A stretch of DNA of 64,000 nucleotides from Niallia circulans NBRC 13626 (GCF_001591585.1 NZ_BCVE01000006.1:1-64000), one strand, 5' to 3'. Shown: positions 38,871 through 48,095, counted from the stretch's first letter. The notes: generated from the letters alone by a model not told the origin. A program made the numbers and translations.

Positions 38871-39779
38871 CTAGGCACGAGGATGAAATTGACTATATAC
38901 ATCTTTCAATCTAGTTTTTGTTACATGGGTGTATATTTGAGTTGTTGAGATATCAGCATGACCGAGCATTTCCTGCACCGCTCTTAAATCAGCACCATTT
39001 TCTAATAAATGAGTTGCAAACGAATGTCTTAATGTGTGCGGTGTTATTTCTTTTTCAATATGGGCTTCCTTCCCTAAACGCTTTAAAATTTTCCAAAAGC
39101 CTTGTCTTGTTAATCGATTGCCATGGTGATTTAGAAACAAGGAATGCTCCGTGGATTTCTTTTGGTTTAAAAATGTTGGTCTCCCTTGATGCAAATAATC
39201 CTTCAATGCCCTCGTAGCTGCTCCGCCAATAGGGATGATTCTTTCTTTGTTCCCTTTTCCGATACAGCGGATAAACCCCATTGTAAGATGAACATCATCC
39301 ATATTTAAATTGATCAACTCACTCACACGGATTCCTGTTGCATAGAGAAGCTCAAGCATCGCTTTATCTCTGAGTCCATAATGGTCATTTTTATGAGGAA
39401 AATCAAGCAGTGCTTCTACTTCCTCCATGGATAGAACTTTAGGCAATGTTCTTTCTGCCTGCGGTGTTTCAATATGTACAGTTGGATCCTCTTCAAGCAC
39501 ACGATCCCGGAATAAAAATTGATGAAATGCACGAATAGATGCTATATGTCGTGCGATTGTTTTAGAGGACTTTCCTTGGTCCTTTAAAAAACCTAAAAAG
39601 CGAATAATGTGGGAACGCTGTATTTCTTTGAGATTACATTGTTCTACATTTTTCATATATTTTATATAGCTTTTTAAGTCTCTTTCATATGATACAAGTG
39701 TATTACTCGCTAAACCCTTTTCCACTAATAAATAATGTATAAAATCTTTTAATTGATCTTCCATAGGACTATTCCCCAT
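38871..39779 (-). CDS. xerD: Tyrosine recombinase XerD
   Basis: A 302-residue site-specific recombinase that, with XerC (CodV), resolves chromosome dimers at dif. The N-terminal SAM-like domain (about 5-90) includes [18 protein letters not shown]. Catalytic residues are visible: Arg in [11 protein letters not shown] (about 153), [12 protein letters not shown] (HxxR, about 249-252), [13 protein letters not shown] (His about 275, Tyr about 284). The sequence and the position between yqzK/fur and deoB identify XerD (RipX). Confidence 0.96.
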   Translation of the reverse strand: MGNSPMEDQLKDFIHYLLVEKGLASNTLVSYERDLKSYIKYMKNVEQCNLKEIQRSHIIRFLGFLKDQGKSSKTIARHIASIRAFHQFLFRDRVLEEDPTVHIETPQAERTLPKVLSMEEVEALLDFPHKNDHYGLRDKAMLELLYATGIRVSELINLNMDDVHLTMGFIRCIGKGNKERIIPIGGAATRALKDYLHQGRPTFLNQKKSTEHSLFLNHHGNRLTRQGFWKILKRLGKEAHIEKEITPHTLRHSFATHLLENGADLRAVQEMLGHADISTTQIYTHVTKTRLKDVYSQFHPRA

Positions 39780-39999
39780 TTAAGTAAAACAGGAATATTC
39801 GATCCCTCCATGAATATTTTTCTGTTTCCAGACTATTATCTGCATTCACCTTGATGGCAGAACCTGATGGCTCATCATAGCGATGTAGTTGTTGATATTC
39901 TTGATTAAACCAAACGATTGCATAATAAAAAAGAATCGTACATCCTGTAAATAGGAGAAATACTTTTAGTGTATTTATAATTGCTTTTGTCCATCTCAT
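39769..39999 (-). CDS. yqzK: YqzK family protein (DUF4227)
   Basis: A 76-residue protein with one membrane helix (about residues 9-30) and a short charged C-terminus with [12 protein letters not shown]. It overlaps xerD by 11 bases and follows fur, the place of DUF4227/YqzK in bacilli. GGAGGG lies 9 bases before the ATG at 39999; the ATG at 40014 overlaps that ribosome binding site and is rejected. Function unknown. Confidence 0.78.
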   Translation of the reverse strand: MRWTKAIINTLKVFLLFTGCTILFYYAIVWFNQEYQQLHRYDEPSGSAIKVNADNSLETEKYSWRDRIFLFYLNGE

Positions 40000-40195
40000 C
40001 CAAAATCCCTCCATAACTTCTATAATACAAGCTATGCCAGATTGGACATTTAATATACCTAATGGACCTATTATTCTTATTATAATAGAAATAAATATTA
40101 TTTAAAGCGTTAAATTCCCCCTTCGTTTTCATTTGATATCCTATTAATATGTGATAAAGGTAACATTCCTTCTTTGAATTAGTAAATAACAAAAA

Positions 40196-40223
40196 TAAAA
40201 AACCTTCTCAACTGAAAAGGTTT
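40196..40223 (-). terminator. Terminator of fur
   Basis: AAACCTTCTC and GAAAAGGTTT pair around AACT with one mismatch; an A-rich tract on the plus strand gives the T tail on the minus strand. It overlaps the end of fur. Confidence 0.75.
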
Positions 40224-40686
40224 ATTCTGCGGATGAAACATCCTCGTTTTTTTCCGTGCAACGATGACAAATACCATGAAATGTTAGACGATGATCTTTA
40301 ATTTTAAAATTCCAGTCACGCTCTACTAATTTCTCTACATCTCCTAGTAAATCTTCTTGAATTTCATCCACTGCTCCACATTCAATACATACTAAATGGT
40401 GATGAAAGTGGGCTGCACCTTCTTGTCTCAAATCATACCTAGAAACACCGTCACCAAAATTTATTTTATCAACAATTTTCAATTCCGTAAGTAGTTCAAG
40501 TGTGCGATATACGGTTGCCAATCCAATTTCAGGAGATTTCTCTTTAACGAGTAAGTAAACATCTTCTGCACTGAGATGGTCTTCTTCATTTTCTAATAAT
40601 ACTCGAACTGTTGCTTCCCTTTGGGGAGTTAATTTATAGCTCGAAGAATGCAACAGCTTTTTTATTCTATCTATTCTACTTTCCAT
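40222..40686 (-). CDS. fur: Ferric uptake regulator Fur
   Basis: A 154-residue metal-responsive repressor. Winged helix (about 10-85) with LTPQREATVRVLLENEEDHLSAEDVY and IGLATVYRTLELL. The regulatory metal site has HFHHHLVCIECGAV (about 92-105), and the structural zinc cysteines are CIEC and CHRC. Position beside spoIIM and yqzK-xerD identifies it as Fur rather than PerR or Zur. A palindromic box lies upstream. Confidence 0.95.
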   Translation of the reverse strand: MESRIDRIKKLLHSSSYKLTPQREATVRVLLENEEDHLSAEDVYLLVKEKSPEIGLATVYRTLELLTELKIVDKINFGDGVSRYDLRQEGAAHFHHHLVCIECGAVDEIQEDLLGDVEKLVERDWNFKIKDHRLTFHGICHRCTEKNEDVSSAE

Positions 40687-40770
40687 TCCGAAAGTCCCTC
40701 CCTAGCCACTGTCCATCTCATTATAACAGAAGTAGGAAAAGAATCCTAATAAAAATTATTATAAATAACA

Positions 40771-40789
40771 ATTAATAATAATTATTAAT
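40771..40789. promoter_or_regulatory. Per/Fur-box-like palindrome upstream of fur
   Basis: ATTAATAAT-A-ATTATTAAT is a perfect 9-1-9 inverted repeat about 85 bases before the fur start. It resembles the 7-1-7 operators of the Fur family, and fur is PerR-controlled in B. subtilis. The AT richness of the area makes chance more likely than usual. Confidence 0.45.
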
Positions 40790-40833
40790 TTATAATGACT
40801 ATCAACGATAATGAATGAAGCAGCACCCCTCCA

Positions 40834-41499
40834 TTAAAAAAGGATAGTAATAATAATAGATTGTACCATATTAATGACAGCTTTCATTAATAATGGCGAA
40901 ATATATGCCTCTACTGCAGCAGCAATGCCGATTACTATAAAGGCCATTATTAGAAGAATAGTATATCTAGCAAACAGCGGCAGCATTGGTTCTCCCTTTT
41001 TCTTCATAAACTGCTGGCGAATCATTTTAAAAGAGAATGCTACTGATAGTGTAGCAGAAATTATAAAAATTGGAATAACAATTAGATTTTGCGGCAGAAC
41101 CGACACAAATGATAGTAGAAATCCATGCCATCCCATTTGATTTACTAAAAAGCCAACTGTGAAACCAACTACCATTCCTTTAATAAATAGTAGAATTAAA
41201 ATAATAGGCAATCCTATGATCGAAATACCTAACAGCCAAATAAAACCAATATACTTACTATTATGCGAAAAGCTTTGAAAAAACAAATCTTTGCTGTCCG
41301 CTACTTGTCCATTCGAAACCTGTCCAAAAAACTGTGTTAAATAATAATAGAGATCTTCCTTTTGGGAGAGAGACAAACTATTCACTACAATTGCACCAAA
41401 AATAACCCCCATTAAAAACAATACAATGATAAATAAGTAAATTGAGGAATGATCGCGTATATGATTCACTAGGATATTCTGATATTTTTTCTTTTTCAT
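40834..41499 (-). CDS. spoIIM: Stage II sporulation protein M
   Basis: A 221-residue membrane protein with about five helices. With SpoIID and SpoIIP it forms the complex that thins septal peptidoglycan and drives engulfment of the forespore. Motifs: VLFLMGVIFGAIVVNSLS (first helix), GLPIILILLFIKGMVVGFTVG and VLPQNLIVIPIFI. GGAGG lies 7 bases before the ATG at 41499, which is preferred over 41517. Position next to fur is conserved. Confidence 0.94.
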   Translation of the reverse strand: MKKKKYQNILVNHIRDHSSIYLFIIVLFLMGVIFGAIVVNSLSLSQKEDLYYYLTQFFGQVSNGQVADSKDLFFQSFSHNSKYIGFIWLLGISIIGLPIILILLFIKGMVVGFTVGFLVNQMGWHGFLLSFVSVLPQNLIVIPIFIISATLSVAFSFKMIRQQFMKKKGEPMLPLFARYTILLIMAFIVIGIAAAVEAYISPLLMKAVINMVQSIIITILF

Positions 41500-41651
41500 T
41501 GCCTTTCCTCCCGCCAAGTCTGTTAGTTAATGTTTATGCAAAAAAAAAGGGCATATGACTATAAATCTATTATTAATAGAAATGAAAAAATAATCAGATT
41601 ATTATATTATTGATATAGAGATAGATAGATTAACAAATGGAGGTGAGTGTT

Positions 41652-42209
41652 TTGAAACCAGTATTAATCGATTTACCAGAAACGATCGAAACAGATAGGC
41701 TAGTCATACGCCCTTGTATGCCAGGAGATGGCAAAGATGTATATGAAAGCATTCAGCGGTCTAAAGAAGACTTTAAACCTTGGATGAGTTTTGCCAATCA
41801 GGAGCAAACACTAGAAGAAGTGGAAGCAGGCGTACGAGAATCATATGCCAAATATATTTTAAGAGAAGATATTCGATTACATATTTATTTAAAAGCAACA
41901 AATGAATTTATTGGATCAACCGGTCTACATTCAATGGATTGGAAAGTCCGCGTGTTTGAAATTGGCTATTGGTGTGATTCAGCTCATACAGGAAAAGGCT
42001 ATATTACCGAAAGTACAAAAGCATTAATAAAGTTCGCACAAAGTACTCTTGAGGCTAATCGTATTGAGATACGAGTAGATTCCACCAACATGAAAAGCCG
42101 TGCTATCCCAGAAAAACTCGGCTTCTCATTAGATGGAATTTTGAAAAATGAGACACTAAGTGCCGATACAGAAGAATTAAGAGATATTTGTCTTTATTCT
42201 TTGACATAA
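41652..42209 (+). CDS. RimJ/RimL-type GNAT N-acetyltransferase
   Basis: A 185-residue acetyltransferase, probably acting on an amine such as a protein N-terminus. It has the RimJ/L features IETDRLVIRPC (about 11-21), FEIGYWCDSAHTGKGYITESTKAL (acetyl-CoA loop HTGKGY, about 115) and RVDSTNMKSRAIPEKLGF. The upstream ATG at 41637 lies in the GGAGGTGAG ribosome binding site itself, so the TTG at 41652 is preferred. It is inserted between spoIIM and yqxK. Substrate unknown. Confidence 0.85.
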   Translation: MKPVLIDLPETIETDRLVIRPCMPGDGKDVYESIQRSKEDFKPWMSFANQEQTLEEVEAGVRESYAKYILREDIRLHIYLKATNEFIGSTGLHSMDWKVRVFEIGYWCDSAHTGKGYITESTKALIKFAQSTLEANRIEIRVDSTNMKSRAIPEKLGFSLDGILKNETLSADTEELRDICLYSLT

Positions 42210-42214
42210 TGAAG

Positions 42215-42244
42215 AAATCCCACAAATGATTATGTGGGATTTTT
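42215..42244. terminator. Terminator between GNAT gene and yqxK
   Basis: AAATCCCACA and TGTGGGATTT form a perfect 10-bp stem with an 8-base loop and T-rich flank. Confidence 0.88.
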
Positions 42245-42248
42245 GATA

Positions 42249-43415
42249 TTACTTATCTACTCTGACCTTGCCGTATTTGCCGCCCCCGCCAACTTGCAAG
42301 TCTACCATTCCCGTTCTTGCTGCAACAATATAATCTGCCACTTTCTTTGGCACAATCTCCACTAGTTTTTCATAGGGGGCTTCATGAATGATTTGCATTT
42401 CAGTTGAAAAATAATCGAGTAATTTTTGCATCGTTTTTTTTCCTAATCCAGGTATATATTCTAACGGTATTTGATGAATATACGGAGGTCTACTAGGTGC
42501 ACTGGCTGCATCTTTTAAATCGCTAATCCTTGCTGCCACCCCTTTTACCCATTTATGACTTCCGCATTCTGTGCAGATCCCTGTCGTTTCCGAGAATGGA
42601 GCATAGCATTTCATGCAAACTGTTTCGTGATATTTACCTAATTTCGGATCTAATCCATAATTGGCAATGATTTTTCTACCGTCTTCTTGATGAAGTACTT
42701 TTGCAAATTCAGCAAAAGAAGCGTCCTCCATTTCCATGACCTGATATTCCCGAGCCATTTTTTCTAAAGAATGAGCATCAGAATTGGTTATAAATGAAAA
42801 AGAATGTAATTCTGCGATTTGGTCTGCCATCTCGGTATCAGAACTCAAACCAAGCTCAATCCCATCAATCATTTTCTCGTCAAAAACTTCTTTAAAGGAA
42901 CGATTAACTCCGCTACCATATAAACTTTTAAACGGTGTGAAGACATGGGCAGGAACGAATAGTCCATTTAATTCCTTTACTTTATACTGTAATTCTTTTC
43001 CACTGATATAAAGGCGCTGCGAGCTTAATGTTACATTTTTCATATGGTGAGAAATCCAATTAGAAAATTCCCTCATTTTAGCCAACGTCGGTAGATAGCA
43101 TAGCACATGAATAGGACCCTTACAGAAAGAATCATATATTTCGAGCTCTGAGCCAAGAATAATCGTGATTTCTTCCATTCTCACCCCACCATCGGCTAAT
43201 TCCAGCATCTTCCCTTGTGCTATTAAGTCCTCCATTTCCAATATTACCTCAGGAGAATGGCAATCAATGATCCCAATCATATCAAGACCTTTTTGCTTAC
43301 TGGCATATTCTATGATTGCCGTTAAAGTTAAGTTTCTTGATGCTGTTATTTTTACCGGTTTCCCGCTCTTTGTTCTACCAATATGGATATGTAAATCAGT
43401 GTAATACGAATTCAT
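42249..43415 (-). CDS. yqxK: Endonuclease Q-like PHP-domain protein YqxK
   Basis: A 388-residue protein related to EndoQ, a nuclease that cuts at deaminated bases in archaea. It has a PHP metal-binding beginning YTDLHIHIGRTKSG (about 4-17), GIIDCHSP (about 48), a late SDAHS (about 227), a zinc-ribbon CMKC..CTEC (about 275-300), and a helix-hairpin-helix IPGLGKKTMQKLL (about 335). All metal motifs are present, so it is probably a nuclease. It lies two bases after nudF, as in B. subtilis. Confidence 0.88.
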   Translation of the reverse strand: MNSYYTDLHIHIGRTKSGKPVKITASRNLTLTAIIEYASKQKGLDMIGIIDCHSPEVILEMEDLIAQGKMLELADGGVRMEEITIILGSELEIYDSFCKGPIHVLCYLPTLAKMREFSNWISHHMKNVTLSSQRLYISGKELQYKVKELNGLFVPAHVFTPFKSLYGSGVNRSFKEVFDEKMIDGIELGLSSDTEMADQIAELHSFSFITNSDAHSLEKMAREYQVMEMEDASFAEFAKVLHQEDGRKIIANYGLDPKLGKYHETVCMKCYAPFSETTGICTECGSHKWVKGVAARISDLKDAASAPSRPPYIHQIPLEYIPGLGKKTMQKLLDYFSTEMQIIHEAPYEKLVEIVPKKVADYIVAARTGMVDLQVGGGGKYGKVRVDK

Positions 43416-43417
43416 TT

Positions 43418-43966
43418 TTACTCCTTTAAATTTGCAATTTGTAAATATTGTACCCCAAAAATCGTTTTAGCATCAAAAATACGCTTTTCTTTGATAAATT
43501 CCAATGCCTCCTCTAGTGTAATTTCTAATACATTCACAAACTCATCTTCATCAAGTCCTGCTGCATTTTCTTTTTGCTTTAATCCTTTTGCCACATATAC
43601 ATGAATAATTTCATCAGCAAATCCTGGGGAAGTATAGAATGATCTTACCAATTCTAGAGATTCACATTCATATCCCGTCTCTTCTTCTAACTCTCTTCTA
43701 GCACAAAGAGCTGGTTCTTCGCCTTTTTCTAATTTCCCAGCAGGAATCTCCACAATTACTTTTTCAAGCGGCTTTCTATATTGTTCTACCATAACTAGTT
43801 TATTATCATCCGTTATCGCTATTACAGCAACCGCGCCTGGATGCTTTACAAGTTCTCGCGTGGACGTTTTCCCATTCGGCAATTCGACCTCATCCACTTG
43901 AACTTGAATGATTCTCCCGCTATAAATATGCTCTGTTTTTAATGTTTTTTCTTCCAATGTACTCAT
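43418..43966 (-). CDS. nudF: ADP-ribose pyrophosphatase (Nudix)
   Basis: A 182-residue hydrolase that splits ADP-ribose to AMP and ribose-5-phosphate. The Nudix box runs from GKLEKGEEPALCARRELEEE (about 92-111) to TGYE. The preceding VVMVEQYRKPLEKVIVEIPAG is typical of NudF. AGGAG lies 8 bases before the ATG at 43966. It is co-transcribed with yqxK and divergent from mciZ. Confidence 0.94.
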   Translation of the reverse strand: MSTLEEKTLKTEHIYSGRIIQVQVDEVELPNGKTSTRELVKHPGAVAVIAITDDNKLVMVEQYRKPLEKVIVEIPAGKLEKGEEPALCARRELEEETGYECESLELVRSFYTSPGFADEIIHVYVAKGLKQKENAAGLDEDEFVNVLEITLEEALEFIKEKRIFDAKTIFGVQYLQIANLKE

Positions 43967-44056
43967 TTGACACACTCCTGTTCTATTAAGTCAAAGCTCT
44001 GACATATAGATTATTATACTTCATTTCTGTTCAATGGAAAGGATTGGGGGAAGCTT

Positions 44057-44197
44057 TTGAAAGTATATATCCAGGAAAAAGGAATTATTTTATCAGGAAA
44101 GGCTTGGGAAATCCGCTATATTCTTAAAAAATACCAAACGGAATTTACTTATGTAAAAGATTGGATAAACGCAAATGCTGACAGCTCTCAAAAATAA
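44057..44197 (+). CDS. mciZ: Mother-cell FtsZ inhibitor MciZ
   Basis: A 46-residue peptide starting at a TTG with GGGGGAAG just upstream: (M)KVYIQEKGIILSGKAWEIR, then YILKKYQTEFTYVKDWI. MciZ of B. subtilis (40 residues) has the same pattern KV..-KG-GKAWEIR-LK.Y-F.YVKDWI and lies at the same place, between nudF and yqkF. It caps FtsZ filaments and blocks Z-ring formation in the mother cell after the spore septum has formed. Expression by SigE is known in B. subtilis; I did not locate that promoter. It is easily missed because of its length and TTG start. Confidence 0.9.
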   Translation: MKVYIQEKGIILSGKAWEIRYILKKYQTEFTYVKDWINANADSSQK

Positions 44198-44268
44198 GCC
44201 ATATTCTTTGTGAATAAACAGCATCTTTCGTACAATAAGAGATATCTTTAATGGAGAGGTGTTCAATT

Positions 44269-45180
44269 TTGCAAAAGTCTCAATTAGGCAATTCTAACTT
44301 ATTTGTTTCCAAATTAGGTCTAGGCTGTATGAGTCTCGGTACCGAAGAAAAAACTGCTTTCCCAATTTTAGAAGCAGCACTTGAAGAAGGAATTAATTAT
44401 TTTGACACAGCGGATCTATATGATCAAGGGAAAAATGAGCAATTGCTCGGTCAGTTTTTCAAGAATAATCGCGATGATGTCATTCTTGCTACAAAGGTAG
44501 GCAATAAGTGGGAAGAAGGAAAAGAAGGCTGGGTTTGGGATGCAAGTAAAGCCTATATTAAAGAACAAGTAAAACAAAGCCTAAAGCGCCTTGGCACAGA
44601 TTATATTGATTTATATCAGCTGCATGGAGGCACGATGGAAGATCCAATAGAGGAAACGATTGAGGCATTTGAAGAATTAAAAGAAGAAGGATTTATTCAT
44701 TATTATGGTATTTCCTCCATTCGTCCCAATGTCATTCGCGAATATGTGAAACGTTCTTCAATTGTTTCTGTCATGATGCAATACAGCATTTTGGACAGAC
44801 GTCCTGAGGAAGAAGCACTGCCATTACTTGCCGAAAACAATATTAGTGTTGTCACTCGCGGACCGGTTGCAAAAGGTCTTTTAAGTCCTAAATATCGGGA
44901 AAAACTATCGGAGAAAGGCTATTTAGATTATTCTCGTGAAAAACTGACAGAAGTATTACAAACACTGGAACAGAAATTCTTAGATAATCGTACACTTACA
45001 GAGGCTGCAGTGCAATATAATTTAGCTCATCCCGCTGTCGCTAGCATCATTGCAGGAGCAAGCTCAGCAGAACAGCTTCGCGCTAACGCAAAAGCAGTTA
45101 ACAGTGCCCCTCTATCTGCGGATGAAATAGCATTCATCAAAAAGATTTCCAAAGCATCTGTTTATGAAGCACACCGTTAA
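44269..45180 (+). CDS. yqkF: Aldo/keto reductase YqkF
   Basis: A 303-residue NADPH-dependent oxidoreductase with a TIM-barrel fold. Motifs: LGLGCMSLG (about 15-23), the catalytic Asp and Tyr in INYFDTADLYDQGKNE (about 45-60), Lys in ILATKVGNKW and His in LYQLHGGTMED. The C-terminal cofactor region has SIIAGASSAEQLRAN. GGAGAGG precedes the TTG at 44269; the ATG at 44251 would place the ribosome binding site inside the gene. Substrate unknown. Position after mciZ matches B. subtilis. Confidence 0.9.
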   Translation: MQKSQLGNSNLFVSKLGLGCMSLGTEEKTAFPILEAALEEGINYFDTADLYDQGKNEQLLGQFFKNNRDDVILATKVGNKWEEGKEGWVWDASKAYIKEQVKQSLKRLGTDYIDLYQLHGGTMEDPIEETIEAFEELKEEGFIHYYGISSIRPNVIREYVKRSSIVSVMMQYSILDRRPEEEALPLLAENNISVVTRGPVAKGLLSPKYREKLSEKGYLDYSREKLTEVLQTLEQKFLDNRTLTEAAVQYNLAHPAVASIIAGASSAEQLRANAKAVNSAPLSADEIAFIKKISKASVYEAHR

Positions 45181-45284
45181 TTAGGATAGGTGTTTATTTC
45201 GGAGCTTGTTCCCCGAATGGTTCATGGAATTTTTTCTATGAACCATTTTTTATGATAGATGAATGCCGATATTACTCACTGTTT

Positions 45285-45640
45285 TTGAAAGGTGGAGCTC
45301 ATCTTGGTTTTGAACGCTAGTTTTGAGCTCTGTCTCTTGAATAATGGTTTTCATCTTGCCTATGAACACCTTTTTTGTACTCTATCTATTGAATAGTTGT
45401 TTTCATCTCGAATATGAACACCTTTTTTGGGCTCTATCTATTGAATAGTGGTTTTCATCTTGCTTATGAACACCTTTTTTTGGGCTCTATCTATTGAATA
45501 GTTGTTTTCATCTTGCTTATGAACACCTTTTTTTGGGCTCTATCTATTGAATAGTTGTTTTCATCTTGCTTATGAACACCTTTTTTTGGGCTCTGTCTCT
45601 TGAAAAGCGGTGTTCATCTTGGTTATGAACGATGATTTTA
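45285..45640. repeat. Tandem array of 52/53-bp repeats
   Basis: Six complete units start with GAAC at 45312, 45364, 45416, 45468, 45521 and 45574; the first three are 52 bp and the last three 53 bp. Partial, more diverged units lie at each end. The middle units are almost identical; the outer ones differ at several sites. Each unit ends in a short inverted repeat, TTCAT-CTTGCTT-ATGAA across the unit boundary. There are no unique spacers, and the unit length is not a multiple of three, so it is neither CRISPR nor coding. Confidence 0.95.
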
Positions 45641-45703
45641 ACACCAATATATTATTCTTATCGAAATAACACCTTAACTAAATAGGAGAAACGAGGAATC
45701 ACT

Positions 45704-45941
45704 TTGAAATACATAGAATTTGGTATAGGCAACAAATGGTTCAATACGAACAGAAACAGAATTACAAGATGGAACAGAGTTTGAGGAAAAAGGAATAAAG
45801 AGACCTATTAAATATCAATCACTATATACTAGAATTTGGATTGGAAAAACAGTGCTTATTATCGACTCAAAAGAAGGATTTAAAAAAGCTACTAAAAATA
45901 GAAAATCCTTCAAATTAATACTTGGAATAAAAAGCCTCTAA
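45704..45941 (+). pseudogene. DUF3977 family gene, frameshifted
   Basis: A TTG start with GGAG upstream opens (M)KYIEFGIGNKWF; in that frame a stop follows after 26 codons. A second frame continues the same protein, IRTETELQDGTEFEEKG and then YTRIWIGKTVLIIDSKEGFKK, to a stop at 45941. Together they match the small DUF3977 family (about 76 residues), of unknown function. The frame change falls near 45741-45746, so one base was gained or lost. It lies just after the tandem repeat array. Confidence 0.7.
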
Positions 45942-46051
45942 CAGTTTATTTAACCTTTCTTAATCTCCAAAAGGAAAATCTCTCCACAATCACGAATATA
46001 ATATCATAGTTAAAAAGCTACTACTATTCTTTACTTAAAGGGGTTTTTCGA

Positions 46052-46609
46052 TTGAATCAGGCATTATTAATTATTGATGTACAACAAGAGCTGGTTGAAG
46101 GAAATGCAGAAGCAAAAGGGGTCTATAACAAACAAGGTTTATTAGAAACAATCAATTTAGTAATAAAGAAAGCTATTGAATCAGGGATAGAGATCATTTT
46201 TGTAAGAGATAAAGATGTTGCAGGAGGAAAAGGACCTGGATTTGACATTCACTCCGATATAAATGTCCCTCGCAAAGTTAAAATCTTTGATAAATATGCA
46301 ACCAATGCGTTCTATGGCACAGGTTTATTAGAGTATCTACAGGAAAAAGAAATGCGCCATCTTGTTATTATGGGTTGCGAAACTCCTTATTGCATTGATA
46401 CAGCGGTCCGAACAGCAACGGTTAATCATATGGATGTCACGCTAGTTGGGGATGGCCATTCCACAACTGATTCTTCTATCCTTTCTGCCGAGACTATTAT
46501 AAAGCATCACAATACAATATTACATGGCCATTATAATGTCGATCATTTTTCCATAGTTCGCACCTCTGCCGAGGATTTGTTTACACCTACTCATGATACA
46601 TATCGATAA
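46052..46609 (+). CDS. Isochorismatase-family cysteine hydrolase
   Basis: A 185-residue hydrolase. The catalytic triad of the family is visible: Asp in LLIIDVQQELV (about 9), Lys in the conserved HSDINVPRKVKIFDKY region (about 70-85) and Cys in VIMGCETPYCIDTAVR (about 109-115). Such enzymes act on amides or related bonds (nicotinamidase, isochorismatase and others); the actual substrate is not clear. The TTG start has AAAGGGG upstream. It stands alone. Confidence 0.85.
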   Translation: MNQALLIIDVQQELVEGNAEAKGVYNKQGLLETINLVIKKAIESGIEIIFVRDKDVAGGKGPGFDIHSDINVPRKVKIFDKYATNAFYGTGLLEYLQEKEMRHLVIMGCETPYCIDTAVRTATVNHMDVTLVGDGHSTTDSSILSAETIIKHHNTILHGHYNVDHFSIVRTSAEDLFTPTHDTYR

Positions 46610-46682
46610 TTTTCTCGCAAGAATAATCTAAAATTCCTAAACAAAAGTCATCTTAAAAATGGCTTTTGTTTAGCTAATTGCA

Positions 46683-48095
46683 TTAATCACTCCCGATCTC
46701 CCAAGCACTTCTCAGTAAACCAATACCCTCTTCCATTTCTGTGTCTGTTAATCCCCCATACCCTAAAATTACTTTTGGATTACCTGTATAGCGTTTCTCA
46801 AAGTAATACAAGGAAAGCGGATATACCTTAACTCCAAAGATCAATGCCTTTTCTATTAATTGTGTTTCTGTCCACTCAGTATGAACTTCTAAAACAATAT
46901 GAAGGCCAGCATTTTCTCCAATCACTTTTACAAATCCACCTAAATAATGTTGAATCGTTTGCAGTAATACTTGGCGCTTCTTTCGATATAATGTTCTCAT
47001 TTTATTTAAATGACTATTCCAATGGCCCTCTTTAATAAATCGATATAAAGTGTCTTGATGCATGCGAGAAACAGTCTGTTTATACACGGTAAAATGCTTC
47101 CTATATGTAGAATATAAAGATTTTGGGAGGACAGCAAAGCTTATGCGCAGAGATGGGATTAAGGATTTTGAGAAGGTTCCTAGATAAATAATCCGATTGT
47201 TCTTGTCTAATCCTTGAAGTGCCGGAATCGGCTTTCCTTTGTAGCGATATTCACCATCATAATCATCTTCTATAATATAACCGCCGTTTTTTTCTGCCCA
47301 TTTAAGCAATTCTAATCGACGTGTAATAGGCATAATCATTCCATATGGAAACTGATGAGAAGGCGTTACATAAGCAATATTTGCTTTACTCTCATTCAAT
47401 TGCGAAACATTCATGCCATTTTCCTCAACCGAAATTGGTAAAACTTTAATCCCCATATCTTGTAAAACAACTCTAATTCGATGATAGCCTGGATTTTCAA
47501 GAGCGTATGTTTTATCCCTTCCGATCAATAAACCCATTAGCCCAATTAGCATTTGCGTACCTGCACCAAGAATAATGTGGTCGGGATGACAGTTTACGCC
47601 TCTTGTCGCATATAAGTGTTTAGCAATCTGCTCTCTTAAATTAAATTCCCCTTGTGGATCTCCATTCGAAAACCAGAAGTTTTGGTCTTCATATATCGAT
47701 TGCATAGAAAGTTTTCTCCAAGTAGTATAGGGAAAATAGCTACTATCAACATTTCCTGAATTAAAGTCTATTTTCACAGGCTTTGCCTGTTCCACCTTTT
47801 GCTTTTCCTTATTCTCTTCAGTATCGAGCCAGCTACGAAATTCTTCATCAATAGTTAATACAAATAATCCTTTTCGCGGAATACTTTCCACATATCCTTC
47901 TGCACAAAGTTGGTCATAGGCCGATTGGACCGTGTTTAAACTAATTTGCAAATGTTCCGCCAGCTTTCTTTTCGATGGCAATTTTTCATTCGGTGAAATA
48001 TGTTTATTCATAATTTCTTGTTTAATAAAATCCGCTAACTGCATATAAAGGGGCTTACCACTATCCTTCTGTAAAATTGGTGTTAATTCTAGCAT
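46683..48095 (-). CDS. MocR/GabR-type transcriptional regulator with aminotransferase domain
   Basis: A 470-residue fusion. The GntR winged helix (about 10-80) contains PLYMQLADFIKQEIM and KLPSKRKLAEHLQISLNTVQSAYDQL. A fold-type I aminotransferase domain (about 110-465) has the PLP lysine in IYLGTFSKSLIPSLRISF (about 314) and EDDYDGEYRY. Such proteins sense an amine or vitamer through PLP and regulate nearby genes. GGAAGGAG lies before the ATG at 48095. It is divergent from a GNAT gene with a 107-base shared promoter region, a likely target. Confidence 0.9.
   Translation of the reverse strand: MLELTPILQKDSGKPLYMQLADFIKQEIMNKHISPNEKLPSKRKLAEHLQISLNTVQSAYDQLCAEGYVESIPRKGLFVLTIDEEFRSWLDTEENKEKQKVEQAKPVKIDFNSGNVDSSYFPYTTWRKLSMQSIYEDQNFWFSNGDPQGEFNLREQIAKHLYATRGVNCHPDHIILGAGTQMLIGLMGLLIGRDKTYALENPGYHRIRVVLQDMGIKVLPISVEENGMNVSQLNESKANIAYVTPSHQFPYGMIMPITRRLELLKWAEKNGGYIIEDDYDGEYRYKGKPIPALQGLDKNNRIIYLGTFSKSLIPSLRISFAVLPKSLYSTYRKHFTVYKQTVSRMHQDTLYRFIKEGHWNSHLNKMRTLYRKKRQVLLQTIQHYLGGFVKVIGENAGLHIVLEVHTEWTETQLIEKALIFGVKVYPLSLYYFEKRYTGNPKVILGYGGLTDTEMEEGIGLLRSAWEIGSD

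Noticed and set aside
45285-45640. Repeat array as CRISPR
   Set aside because: Units of 52/53 bp are contiguous, with no unique spacers and no cas genes nearby.
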